64,000 nt of DNA from the NCBI RefSeq assembly GCF_031085165.1, contig NZ_JAVHTY010000004.1, positions 62,001 to 126,000 of the forward strand, written 5' to 3'. Below, in pieces: positions 39,809 through 48,455 of the stretch (its first letter is position 1; every line of letters starts with the position of its first letter). The DNA is from Pseudomonas sp. 102515 (GTDB lineage Bacteria > Pseudomonadota > Gammaproteobacteria > Pseudomonadales > Pseudomonadaceae). The notes beneath the pieces were generated by a model. The model worked only from the letters and a program-made list of their open reading frames with translations. It did no database searches and was not told where the DNA came from. Both the position numbers and the translations under genes were made by a program.

Positions 39809-40927
39809 ATGAAAGGTTTCGCTCGCCGCGGGCAGTGGGCTGTCCGGCTGGTAACGCTTATCGCTTGTTTTCTGATTGCCCCGGCCTTTGCCGAGACCCG
39901 TCAGGTCACCGACGTCCTCGGCCGCACGGTGACGATCGAGGCGCCGGCCAAGCGCGTGGTGCTGGGCTTCCACTATGGCGACTACCTGGCGGTCGGCGGC
40001 GAGCGGGCCTTCGACGCGGTGGTCGGTGTCTCCCGCGGCGCCTGGGAGCGCAAGGTGCCGGCCAACTGGGCGCTCAATGTCGCCCACCGGCCGTCCCTGG
40101 CGACCCTTCCCGATGTGGGGGAGACGGAAAACAACAGCTTCTCGGTGGAGAAGGTCCTCGCCCTCAAGCCGGATCTGGTGGTGCTGGCCGCCTGGCAATT
40201 CCAGGCCCTGGACAGCGAGGTCAAGCGCCTCGAACAACTCGGCATCCCGGTGGTGGCGATCGACTACAACGCCCAGACCCTGGAGCGCCACCTGACCTCC
40301 ACCCGCCTGCTCGGCGTCATCACCGGCCAGGAGGCGCGCGCCGCCGAGCTGGCCGACTTCTACGCCAAGGTGGTGCGGGACATCCAGACCCGCATCGCGG
40401 CGGCCAATCGGCCGAAACCGCGGGTCTATGCCGAATTCGGCAACAAGGGGCCAGCCGAATACTCCTTCACCTACGGTCGCAACATGTGGGGCGCCATGGT
40501 CGCTCTGGCCGGCGGCGACAACATCGCCGCGCCCTTCGTCCAGTGGTGGGGGGTGATGAATCCGGAACAGGTGCTCATGGCCCAGCCGGAGGTCATCTTC
40601 ATCTCCGGGCGCGAGGACAACAGCAATGCCACCGCCTTGCCCATGGGCCCCGGCGTCACCGCGGACGATGCCCGCAGTCACCTGCGCGCCTTCATGCAGC
40701 GACCGGGCTGGGCCAATCTGCCGGCGATCCGCGACGGGCGTCTCTATGGCGTCTACCAGGGTGCCTCGCGCAGCCTGGAGGACTTCGCCATGCTGCAGTT
40801 CATCGCCAAGCAGCTCTATCCGGATCTGTTCCAGGACGTGGATCCGCTGGCCAACTACCGCGAATACTATCGCCGCTACATGCCGATCCAGCCCCAGGGC
40901 ACCTTCGCCATAGGCCTGACGCCATGA
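39809..40927 (+). CDS. Periplasmic binding protein of a FecBCD-type iron-chelate ABC importer
   Basis: A 372-residue cluster A binding protein with a signal peptide ending near residue 28 (APAFA-E). The mature part shows TRQVTDVLGRTVTIEAPAKRVVLG, the usual start for siderophore and heme binding proteins, and ALKPDLVVLAAWQFQ. It heads a three-gene run with permease and ATPase overlapping by 4 bases each. The nearby TonB receptor suggests a siderophore substrate, whose identity is not readable. No clear Fur box was found upstream. Confidence 0.82.
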   Translation: MKGFARRGQWAVRLVTLIACFLIAPAFAETRQVTDVLGRTVTIEAPAKRVVLGFHYGDYLAVGGERAFDAVVGVSRGAWERKVPANWALNVAHRPSLATLPDVGETENNSFSVEKVLALKPDLVVLAAWQFQALDSEVKRLEQLGIPVVAIDYNAQTLERHLTSTRLLGVITGQEARAAELADFYAKVVRDIQTRIAAANRPKPRVYAEFGNKGPAEYSFTYGRNMWGAMVALAGGDNIAAPFVQWWGVMNPEQVLMAQPEVIFISGREDNSNATALPMGPGVTADDARSHLRAFMQRPGWANLPAIRDGRLYGVYQGASRSLEDFAMLQFIAKQLYPDLFQDVDPLANYREYYRRYMPIQPQGTFAIGLTP

Positions 40928-41982
40928 GCGAGGCCGCGAACGCCAGCCACGGCAACGCCATCGCCGAGCAACGCGCCCGTGAGCGCCGACGCTGGCGGGC
41001 CTGCGGGGTGTTTCTGCTGTTGACCCTGGCGGGTCTGGTGCTGGACATCGCCACCGGGCCGTCGCTGCTCTCGCCGCTGGAGGTGCTCAAGTCGCTGACC
41101 GGGCTCGGCGGGCGGCAGCCGATGACCGACGCCATCGTCCGCGACCTGCGCCTGCCGGTGGCGCTGATGGCGCTGGCGGTGGGCGCTGCCCTCGGCGCGG
41201 GCGGGGCGCAGATGCAGACGCTGCTCAACAACCCCATGGCCAGCCCCTATACCCTGGGCATGGCCGCCGCCGCCGGCTGTGGCGCCGCCCTCAGCCTGGC
41301 GCTGGGCAGCTTCGGCCTGGGCGCGCTGATCGGGGTGCCGCTGGGGGCCTTCGCCTTCGCCATGCTGGCGGCGCTGTTCCTCTTCGCCCTGGCCTCGCTC
41401 AAGCGCACCGGCAGCGACACCATCATACTCGGCGGTATCGCCCTGCTGTTCCTGTTCCAGTCATTGCTGTCGCTGGTGCAGTTCCTCTCCTCGCCGGAGC
41501 TTTCCCAGCAGATCCTCTTCTGGCTGTTCGGCAGCCTCGGTCGCGCCACCTGGACCACCCTGGCCATCGTCGCCGGGGTGACCCTGCTGTGCTGCCTCCT
41601 GCTCTTGCGCGATGCCTGGAAACTGGCCGCGCTGCGCCTGGGCGAGGCGCGGGCCGAGAGCCTGGGCGTGGACATCCGCCGGCTGCGCCTGAAGGTGCTG
41701 ATCCTGGTGGCGGTGATGACCGCCACGGCGACCAGTTTCGTCGGGGTGATCGGCTTCGTCGGCCTGGTCGCGCCCCATATCGCTCGTTGGCAGGTGGGCG
41801 AGGATCAACGTTTCCTGTTGCCGCTGTCCGCCATCTGCGGCGCCCTGATGCTGTCCTTCGCCTCGGTGCTGTCCAAGTCCATCCTGCCCGGGGCGCTGTT
41901 CCCGGTGGGCATCGTCACCGCCATCGTCGGGGTGCCCTTCCTGCTCTGGCTCATCTTCGCCCCGCGCAGGCCAAGCCCATGA
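40924..41982 (+). CDS. FecCD-family ABC permease
   Basis: A 352-residue inner-membrane permease with about ten helices. Landmarks are LRLPVALMALAVGAALGAGGAQMQTLLNNPMASPYTLGMAAAAGCGAAL (residues about 75-123), the LGVDIRRLR loop, and GVIGFVGLVAPHIARWQVGEDQR. ATG 40924 overlaps the binding-protein stop. It forms the channel of the iron-chelate importer with the following ATPase. Confidence 0.9.
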   Translation: MSEAANASHGNAIAEQRARERRRWRACGVFLLLTLAGLVLDIATGPSLLSPLEVLKSLTGLGGRQPMTDAIVRDLRLPVALMALAVGAALGAGGAQMQTLLNNPMASPYTLGMAAAAGCGAALSLALGSFGLGALIGVPLGAFAFAMLAALFLFALASLKRTGSDTIILGGIALLFLFQSLLSLVQFLSSPELSQQILFWLFGSLGRATWTTLAIVAGVTLLCCLLLLRDAWKLAALRLGEARAESLGVDIRRLRLKVLILVAVMTATATSFVGVIGFVGLVAPHIARWQVGEDQRFLLPLSAICGALMLSFASVLSKSILPGALFPVGIVTAIVGVPFLLWLIFAPRRPSP

Positions 41983-42776
41983 TCCGCCTCCAGGACCTCG
42001 CGCTGAAGCGCGGCGACCGCACCGTGATCTCCGGACTCTGCACCGAGCTGCACGCGGGGCAGGTGCATGTGATCCTCGGCCCCAATGGCACCGGCAAGAC
42101 CACCCTGCTGCGCGCCCTGGCCGGTGACCTGCCGCTGGCGGCCGGGCATATCGAGCGCGGCGAGCGGCGGTTGGTGGCGGGGGCTTCGCTGCGCGGCCAG
42201 CGGGAGGGCTGGCGCCAGGGCGTGGCCTACATGCCCCAGGATTCCCATGCCGAGGCGGCGCTGTCGGTGCTGGAGACGGTGGCCATGGGCCGCCTGGAAC
42301 GGCTGACGCTGCACCTGGACGACGCCTTGCTGGAGCGGGCGCTGGGCAAGCTCGACGAGGTGGGCATCGGCCACCTGGCCTCGCGCCAGCTGGGCGCCCT
42401 GAGTGGCGGTCAGCGACAACTGGTGTTCTTTGCCCAGGTGCTGATGCGCGAACCCGAGGTGATGCTGCTGGACGAACCGGTCAGCGCCCTGGATCTGCGG
42501 CACCAGATCAACCTGCTCGATCGCGTGCGCCACGAGACCCGGTTGCACCAGCGGGTGACCGTGGTGGTGCTGCACGACCTCAACCTGGCCTGCCAGTACG
42601 CCGATTCGCTGCTGGTGCTGGTCAATGGTGGCCTGCTGGCCGCCGGGCGACCCGCCGCCATCGTCACCGCCGACCTGCTGGAAGCCACCTACGGCGTGGC
42701 GGTGGACATCCTCCACGACCGCCAGGGCCGCCCGGTGGTCCAGCCGCTGACCGGTCAGGCCTTCAGCGAGGCCTGA
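41979..42776 (+). CDS. FecE-family ABC ATPase
   Basis: A 265-residue ATPase. Walker A is GPNGTGKTT (about 34-42), the signature LSGGQRQLVFFAQVL, Walker B VMLLDEPVSALD and the switch His in VVLHDLNLA. The insertion RRLVAGASLRGQREGW before the Q-loop is longer than in BtuD-like ATPases. It ends the operon; a palindromic repeat element follows 16 bases later. Confidence 0.92.
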   Translation: MIRLQDLALKRGDRTVISGLCTELHAGQVHVILGPNGTGKTTLLRALAGDLPLAAGHIERGERRLVAGASLRGQREGWRQGVAYMPQDSHAEAALSVLETVAMGRLERLTLHLDDALLERALGKLDEVGIGHLASRQLGALSGGQRQLVFFAQVLMREPEVMLLDEPVSALDLRHQINLLDRVRHETRLHQRVTVVVLHDLNLACQYADSLLVLVNGGLLAAGRPAAIVTADLLEATYGVAVDILHDRQGRPVVQPLTGQAFSEA

Positions 42777-42792
42777 TTTTCCATGGGTCTTA

Positions 42793-42978
42793 GAGCCTGT
42801 TCATAATCTCGCGAGCTAGAGCCAAACAAGGCCTGGGCGGCCCCGCGAGAAGGCCTGAGGAAGCGGATCGGACTCGCGCTCGAGTTTACATAGCGTAAAT
42901 GAGCATTCCGACCGGGCTGGCGACCCAGGGCCTTCTCAACGCGGTTTGGCCGACGCGCAGCAGATTATGAGCAGGCTG
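42793..42978 (+). repeat. MITE-like palindromic element (copy A2) at the TonB receptor stop codon
   Basis: 186 bases with inverted ends GAGCCTGTTCATAATCT and AGATTATGAGCAGGCTG (two mismatches), flanked by direct TTA (42790-42792 and 42979-42981). Shared with copy A1 are CGCGAGCTAGAG, AAACAAGGC, TGAGGAAGCGGA, GTAAATGAGCATTCCGA and GGCCGACGCGCAGCAGAT. The right-hand TTA is the TAA stop of the TonB receptor gene. Confidence 0.85.
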
Positions 42979-45105
42979 TTAGAAGGTGTAGGTGAAGCCG
43001 GCCTGCACCGTACGCGGCTCGCCCGGATAGCTGTAGGCGTTCCAGGAACTCTCGTCGTAGCCCTTGTTGAAGACGTTGCGCACGTCCAGGTTCAGCCGCA
43101 GGTGCTCGTCGACCTTGTAGAAGCTCAACAGGTCGGTGACCGTGTAGCTGTCCATGCGGTAGTCGCTGGCAATGGTTTTCTGGCCTTCGCGCTCACCGAC
43201 GTACTTGACGTTGGCACCCAGCCCCAGGCCGCGCAGCACGCCGTCATGGAATTCGTAGACGTTGAGCAGGTTGACGGCATTGCGCGGGATATTGGTCAGG
43301 CGCGTGCCGCGGGCCAGGGTGTTGTCCTTGGTGACCTCGGCATCGGTGAAGGCGTAGCCGCCGAGGATGCGCCAGTTGGGTGTCAGGTCGCCGGTCACGT
43401 TGACTTCGAAGCCGCGGCTGCGCACCTCGCCGGCGGCGACGTTGAAATTCGGGTCGACCGGGTCCGGGGTCAGGACGTTTTCCTTGACCGTGTGGAAGAT
43501 CGCCGTGTCGACGCCGAGGCGGCCATCCAGCGCCGCCCACTTCATGCCCACTTCGTAGGCCTTGCCTTCCTCGGGATCGAAGCCGCCACCCAGGCGCGCC
43601 GCGCCGGTGTTGGGCTTGAACGACTTGGAGGCGCTGGCATAGAGGGCCAGCTCCGGGGTGAGGTCATAGCTGACGCCCAGGCGCGGGGTGACGGCGTTGT
43701 CGGCATTGGACCAGCTCTGACCACCGGCGACGAAGTTGTCGTAGTCGTGCTCGAAGCGCTCCAGGCGCACGCCACCCAGCACCTTGAAGCGCTCGGTGAG
43801 GGCGATCTGGTCCTGCACGAAGGCCGCCCAGGTCTTGAGGGTCTCGTGGTCATGGGTCGGCGTACGGGTCAGGGCCGGGCGCGGCTGACCGAGGACCGGA
43901 TCGACCAAGTTGACCGGATAGGCGCTGACACTGCCTGGCGAGCGCTGGATGATCGACTGATAGTCGTAGTCTTCCACCTCGATCCCGGTGATCAGGGTGT
44001 GGCCGAGGCCGAAGGTGTCGAAGCGACCGGTCAGGTTCAGCTGCAGGTCGCGATCGGTCCACTCCAGCTTGCGGTAGTTGAAGTTGCGGCCGAGGGTCAC
44101 GCCGTCGGCCTGCACGCCGTTGGCTTCCACGGCATTGCCCTTGAGGCTGCCGTCGAGGTACTGAAAGCCGCCGGCCAGGGTCCAGGCGTCGTTCAACTGG
44201 TGCTCGAAGCGCAGCTGATAGGCCTCGCTGTCGCTGTGCAGCAGGTTGGTGGTGCCCTTTTCCCAGGCATTGGTGGAGCGATTGGCCTCGGCGCGCTGGG
44301 TCAGGTAGTTGGTGCGACCGCGATCCAGCGGGGCGTTGCTGCGGATGATGTCCGCCTCGAAGGTGATGAGGGTGGCGTCGGTGGCCTGCCAGCTCAGCAC
44401 CGGGGCGACTTCGTAGCGCTCGGTGTGCACGTCGTCACGGAAGCTGTCGCCGCCCTCGGCGATCAGGTTGAGGCGATAGGCCAGGCGACCCTCTTCATCC
44501 ACCGGGCCGGTGGTGTCCAGGGTGCCGCGTTTCTGACCTTGGTCGGTGAACTGGCTGCCAAGGGTGGTCTTGCGCTCGCCCAGCGGCTGCTTGGTGACCA
44601 CGTTGAAGGTGCCGCCCGGATCGCTGCGGCCATAGAGGGTCGCCGCCGGGCCGCGCAGGACCTCGACCCGCTCCAGGGTGGCGGCGTCCGGTGCGCTGGG
44701 ATAGCCACGATTCATGGGGAAGCCGTTGCGGAAGTATTCGGAGCTGGTGAAGCCGCGCACCGTGTAGCTGGTCAGGCCCTGGCCACCGAAGTTGTTGCCA
44801 CGGCCGACGCCACCGGCCTGGTCCAGCGCCTGCTGCAGGCGGGTGGCGGAAAGGTCGTCGAGGGCCTCGCGGGAGACCACGCTCACCGACTGGGGCGTCT
44901 CGTGCAGCGGGGTATCGGTACGGGTGGCACTGCTGGAACGTTCCGCCTTGTAGCCCACGACCGGACCGTTGGGCGATTCGGCCGCGCCGACGATGGTGAG
45001 GTCGGACAGCGCCTGGGGCGAATCTTCCGTCTGCTCCTGCGCATGACCGGCGAGGGGGAGGGCACAGAGGGGCAGCAGATAGAAAGCAGGGACCAGCCGG
45101 CGCAT
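42979..45105 (-). CDS. TonB-dependent siderophore receptor
   Basis: A 708-residue outer-membrane receptor with a signal peptide (1-22, GHA-Q), a plug domain from about 60 to 200 (DTPLHETPQSVSVVSREALDDL; SYTVRGFTSSEYFRNGFP; VEVLRGPAATLYGRSDPGG) and a 22-strand barrel ending in the usual aromatic pattern AGFTYTF. LSDLTIVGA near residue 33 is a likely TonB box. The sequence fits the ferrichrome/catecholate receptor class, but the ligand is not certain. It is convergent with the FecBCD-like operon; the two probably form one iron-uptake system. Confidence 0.92.
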   Translation of the reverse strand: MRRLVPAFYLLPLCALPLAGHAQEQTEDSPQALSDLTIVGAAESPNGPVVGYKAERSSSATRTDTPLHETPQSVSVVSREALDDLSATRLQQALDQAGGVGRGNNFGGQGLTSYTVRGFTSSEYFRNGFPMNRGYPSAPDAATLERVEVLRGPAATLYGRSDPGGTFNVVTKQPLGERKTTLGSQFTDQGQKRGTLDTTGPVDEEGRLAYRLNLIAEGGDSFRDDVHTERYEVAPVLSWQATDATLITFEADIIRSNAPLDRGRTNYLTQRAEANRSTNAWEKGTTNLLHSDSEAYQLRFEHQLNDAWTLAGGFQYLDGSLKGNAVEANGVQADGVTLGRNFNYRKLEWTDRDLQLNLTGRFDTFGLGHTLITGIEVEDYDYQSIIQRSPGSVSAYPVNLVDPVLGQPRPALTRTPTHDHETLKTWAAFVQDQIALTERFKVLGGVRLERFEHDYDNFVAGGQSWSNADNAVTPRLGVSYDLTPELALYASASKSFKPNTGAARLGGGFDPEEGKAYEVGMKWAALDGRLGVDTAIFHTVKENVLTPDPVDPNFNVAAGEVRSRGFEVNVTGDLTPNWRILGGYAFTDAEVTKDNTLARGTRLTNIPRNAVNLLNVYEFHDGVLRGLGLGANVKYVGEREGQKTIASDYRMDSYTVTDLLSFYKVDEHLRLNLDVRNVFNKGYDESSWNAYSYPGEPRTVQAGFTYTF

Positions 45106-45338
45106 TGTTATCGTCCTGGGGTTCGGGGAGGCGGATTCTAGAGCGGCTTACAAAGTGGATACAACCGCGAGTCGTTACCGCCTGAGACATATTTTCATCG
45201 GACTGGTCGGTTCCTTGGCGACGGTGCGCCAAAATACCTTCGTAGCCAATTGCCGGCAGGCATCTGGCGGGCCTGCGCCGGGAGGCGAGCCCGGCACTTT
45301 TGCCGTAGCATGCCGCTCCTTTGCCGTCGTGACCGCCC

Positions 45339-46286
45339 ATGAATACCGCTACCCTTGCCCACCTCTCCGAGCTGCTCCTCGCCGCCCTCGATTCGCCACC
45401 CGCCGAGGCGCGCCGGCTGGTGCACGGCCGTGGCCGGCTGCTGCCGGGGCTGGAACAACTCACCGTGGACTGGCTGGAAGGCGTGGTGCGGGTAGGGCTG
45501 TTTCGCGAATTGCCCGCGGCCGAGCTGGACGCCCTGCGCACGACTCTGACCGTCCTGGGCGAGACCCCGGCGTGGCGCGCCAGCGGCGCCCGCAGCCTGC
45601 TCCTGCAGCATCGTTACCGCCTGGACGCCGCCAGCGAGGCGCTGATCGGCGCGCCGGTGGGCGAGCACGTCATCCACGAAGACGGCCTGAAGTTCGGCCT
45701 GGACCTCACCCGCCACCAGAACATGGGGCTGTTCCTCGACATGCGCCTGGGTCGCCGCTGGGTGCGCGACCAGGCCGCCGGTCTGCGCATCCTCAACCTG
45801 TTCGCCTACACCTGTGGCTTCTCCGTGGCCGCCCTGGCCGGCGGCGCGGGCCAGGTGGTCAACCTGGACATGGCCCGCGGGCCCCTGACCCGCGGCCGCG
45901 AGAATCACCGACTCAATGGCCATGACCTGGGCAAGGTCAGCTTTCTCGGCCACGAACTGTTCAAGTCCTGGGGCAAGGTGCGCAAGCTGGGGCCCTATGA
46001 CCTGGTGATCGTCGATCCGCCCAGCTTCCAGCAGGGCAGCTTCGCCCTGACCAAGGACTACGCGCGCATCCTGCGCCGCCTGCCCGAACTGCTCACCCCC
46101 GGCGCCCGGGTGCTGGCCTGCGTCAACGATCCCAGCGTGGGTGCGGACTTCCTCATCGCCGGCATGGCCCAGGAGGCGCCCGGGCTGGCCTTCGTCGAGC
46201 GCCTGGCCAACCCGCCGGAATTCGCCGACGAGGACGCCGAGGGTGGTCTCAAGGTGCTGGTGTTCCAGCAGGTACCAGCGTTGTAG
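45339..46286 (+). CDS. Class I SAM-dependent methyltransferase, RlmI/RlmK-like
   Basis: A 315-residue methyltransferase. The SAM-binding motif is ILNLFAYTCGFSVAALAGGAGQVVNLDMA (about 149-177; NLFAYT is typical of the rRNA cytosine/guanosine methylases RlmI and RlmKL), and motif IV is VIVDPPSFQQGSF near 225-237. KFGLDLTRHQNMGLFLDMR precedes the SAM domain, as in RlmI. Members with this layout methylate 23S rRNA or related RNA, but the shorter N-terminus without a PUA domain leaves the substrate unassigned. Confidence 0.82.
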   Translation: MNTATLAHLSELLLAALDSPPAEARRLVHGRGRLLPGLEQLTVDWLEGVVRVGLFRELPAAELDALRTTLTVLGETPAWRASGARSLLLQHRYRLDAASEALIGAPVGEHVIHEDGLKFGLDLTRHQNMGLFLDMRLGRRWVRDQAAGLRILNLFAYTCGFSVAALAGGAGQVVNLDMARGPLTRGRENHRLNGHDLGKVSFLGHELFKSWGKVRKLGPYDLVIVDPPSFQQGSFALTKDYARILRRLPELLTPGARVLACVNDPSVGADFLIAGMAQEAPGLAFVERLANPPEFADEDAEGGLKVLVFQQVPAL

Positions 46287-46377
46287 GTTGGCGCCAAGCG
46301 TAGCGCAGCCCAACGGTGCGCAATTGACCCTGGCCGGTTGCGCTTCGCTGACGGGGCCGTGTCAGCCCCACCTACGC
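46284..46377. repeat. Intergenic hairpin repeat, family R1 (diverged)
   Basis: GTAGGTTGGCGCCAAGCGTAG...CAGCCCAACGG and TTGCGCTTCGCTGACGG...CAGCCCCACCTACG form a diverged R1 copy between the convergent methyltransferase and VF530 genes. Confidence 0.65.
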
Positions 46378-46388
46378 AGGAGCTCGCC

Positions 46389-46610
46389 TCAGCCCTGCTT
46401 CGGCAGTCGCCGATAGAGCTGCTCGACCTTTTCCCGCGCCCAGGGGGTGCGGCGCAGGAAGGTCAGGCTGGATTTGAGGCTGGGCTCATGGGTGAAGCAG
46501 CGCAGCGGGATGCGCCGACCGAGTTCGTCCCAGCCGTGATGCTCCACCAGGCGCGTGAGCAGGGCTTCGAGGGTGATCCCTTCGAGGGAGGCGCGGGGCT
46601 TGTCGGACAT
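46389..46610 (-). CDS. VF530 family (DUF2132) small DNA-binding-type protein
   Basis: A 73-residue protein matching the VF530 family: LEGITLEALLTRLVEHHGWDELG at 9-31, IPLRCFTHEPSLKSSLTFLRRTPWAREKVE at 34-63. The Vibrio VF530 structure suggested DNA binding, but the function is unknown. It is a single gene whose upstream gap leads to the pcaI promoter region with PcaR-like sites. Confidence 0.88.
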   Translation of the reverse strand: MSDKPRASLEGITLEALLTRLVEHHGWDELGRRIPLRCFTHEPSLKSSLTFLRRTPWAREKVEQLYRRLPKQG

Positions 46611-46702
46611 CGGCTAGGCTCTGGATGAGGGGAGGGCAGTGTAGCTGCTGCGGCGACTCGCTGCGCGTCGCGGCCCTCGATAGACTGCCGCACGATGCTG
46701 TT

Positions 46703-46730
46703 CGATAATCGAACGGTTAGTCGATTATCG
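46703..46730. promoter_or_regulatory. PcaR-type inverted sites upstream of pcaI
   Basis: CGATAATCG (46703-46711) and CGATTATCG (46722-46730) in inverted order, 88 bases before pcaI. The first copy reads GTTCGATAATCG, which agrees with the PcaR site in the P. putida pcaIJ promoter. The same 19-base spacing is seen upstream of pcaR. Confidence 0.78.
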
Positions 46731-46817
46731 GATTGTTTGCGCCGATGGGGCTTTGTAGTCTGACTCCAGACCGCCGCACCGGGCGGCGCCGACAACAAAG
46801 ACGCGAGTCGACAATCC

Positions 46818-47666
46818 ATGGCCCAGATCCTGTCCCTGAGCGAAGCCATCCAGCGCTTCGTCCACGATGGCGAGACCGTCGCCCTCGAAGGCTTCACCCA
46901 TCTCATTCCGACCGCCGCCGCCCACGAGCTGATCCGCCAGAATCGGCGCGACCTGACCCTGGTGCGCATGACCCCCGACCTGGTCTATGACCTGCTGATC
47001 GGTGCCGGCTGTGCCAAGCGGCTGATCTTCTCCTGGGGCGGCAACCCCGGGGTCGGCTCCCTGCACCGGCTGCGCGATGCGGTGGAAAAAGGCTGGCCGC
47101 ACAAACTGGAGATTTCCGAGCACAGCCACGCGGCCCTGGCCAACGCCTATGTCGCCGGCGCCTCCAACCTGCCGTTCGCCGTCCTGCGTGGCTACCAGGG
47201 CTCGGACCTGGCCAAGGTCAATCCGGACATCAAGACCATCGCCTGCCCCTTCACCGGCGAGCAGCTGGCCGCGGTGCCCAGCGTGCGCCCGGACGTCACC
47301 GTCATCCATGCGCAGAAGGCCGACCGCCAGGGCAACGTGCTGATCCAGGGCATCCTCGGCGTGCAGAAGGAAGCGGCGCTGGCCGCCCAGCGCTGCATCG
47401 TCACCGTGGAAGAGCTGGTCGACGATCTCCAGGCGCCGATGAACGCCTGCGTGCTGCCGACCTGGGCGCTCAGCGCGGTCTGCGTGGTGCCGGGCGGGGC
47501 GCATCCGTCCTATGCCCACGGCTACTACGAACGGGACAACCGCTTCTACCAGGCCTGGGACCCGATCGCCCGCGATCGCGACACCTTCACCCAGTGGATC
47601 GACACCTACATCCGCGGTACCGCGGACTTCGCCGCCTTCCAGGCGAAGCTGGCTGCGGAGGCCTGA
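46818..47666 (+). CDS. pcaI: 3-oxoadipate CoA-transferase subunit A
   Basis: A 282-residue alpha subunit of the succinyl-CoA:3-oxoadipate CoA-transferase. It shows LSEAIQRFVHDGETVALEGFTHLIPTAAAHELIRQ at the N-terminus, LIFSWGGNPGVGSLHRLRDA, and PSYAHGYYERDNRFYQAWD. It first-genes the pcaIJF-T-BDC operon behind PcaR-type sites. pcaJ follows by 3 bases. Confidence 0.95.
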   Translation: MAQILSLSEAIQRFVHDGETVALEGFTHLIPTAAAHELIRQNRRDLTLVRMTPDLVYDLLIGAGCAKRLIFSWGGNPGVGSLHRLRDAVEKGWPHKLEISEHSHAALANAYVAGASNLPFAVLRGYQGSDLAKVNPDIKTIACPFTGEQLAAVPSVRPDVTVIHAQKADRQGNVLIQGILGVQKEAALAAQRCIVTVEELVDDLQAPMNACVLPTWALSAVCVVPGGAHPSYAHGYYERDNRFYQAWDPIARDRDTFTQWIDTYIRGTADFAAFQAKLAAEA

Positions 47667-47669
47667 ATC

Positions 47670-48455
47670 ATGAGCGACTTCACCACCAATGAAATGATGA
47701 CCGTGGCCGCCGCCCGCCGCCTCGGCAATGGCAGCGTCTGCTTCGTCGGTATCGGCCTGCCGTCCACCGCGGCCAACCTCGCGCGCCTGACCCATGCGCC
47801 GGACGTGGTACTGATCTACGAATCCGGCCCCATCGGCGCCAAGCCCTCGGTGCTGCCGCTGTCCATCGGCGACGGCGAGCTGGCCGAAACCGCCGACACC
47901 GTGGTGCCTACCGGCGAGATCTTCCGCTACTGGCTGCAGGGCGGGCGCATCGACGTCGGCTTCCTCGGCGCCGCCCAGGTCGATCGCTTCGGCAACATCA
48001 ACACCACGGTGATCGGCGACTACCACCAGCCCAAGGTACGCCTGCCGGGCGCCGGCGGCGCGCCGGAGATCGCCGGTTCGGCCAAGGAGGTGCTGATCAT
48101 CCTAAAGCAGTCGCACCGCAGCTTCGTCGACAAGCTGGCCTTCATCACCTCGGTGGGCTTCGGCGAGGGTGGCGATCACCGCCAGCAGCTGGGTCTGCCG
48201 GGCAAGGGGCCGACCGCCATCATCACCGACCTCTGCATCATGGAGCCGGAAGCCGGCACCCACGAATTCGTGGTGACCGCCCTGCATCCCGGAGTGACCC
48301 GCGAACAGGTGGTGGCCGCCACCGGCTGGGCCATCCGCTTCGCCGACCAAGTCGCCACCAGCGCGGCGCCGACGGCGACCGAACTCGCGGCCCTGCGTGA
48401 TCTGCAGGCCCGGACCAATGCCGCCCACGGCGGCCAGAAAGGAGCTGAGGAATGA
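47670..48455 (+). CDS. pcaJ: 3-oxoadipate CoA-transferase subunit B
   Basis: A 261-residue beta subunit carrying the catalytic glutamate in LIYESGPIGAKPS (E52). Other conserved parts are NGSVCFVGIGLPSTAANLAR and GFLGAAQVDRFGNINTTVIGDY. Together with PcaI it activates 3-oxoadipate with CoA from succinyl-CoA. The stop overlaps the pcaF start by 4 bases. Confidence 0.95.
   Translation: MSDFTTNEMMTVAAARRLGNGSVCFVGIGLPSTAANLARLTHAPDVVLIYESGPIGAKPSVLPLSIGDGELAETADTVVPTGEIFRYWLQGGRIDVGFLGAAQVDRFGNINTTVIGDYHQPKVRLPGAGGAPEIAGSAKEVLIILKQSHRSFVDKLAFITSVGFGEGGDHRQQLGLPGKGPTAIITDLCIMEPEAGTHEFVVTALHPGVTREQVVAATGWAIRFADQVATSAAPTATELAALRDLQARTNAAHGGQKGAEE

Noticed and set aside
45106-45338. Fur box expected upstream of the TonB receptor
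   Set aside because: No stretch close to the GATAATGATTATCATTATC consensus is visible; iron control remains an assumption.
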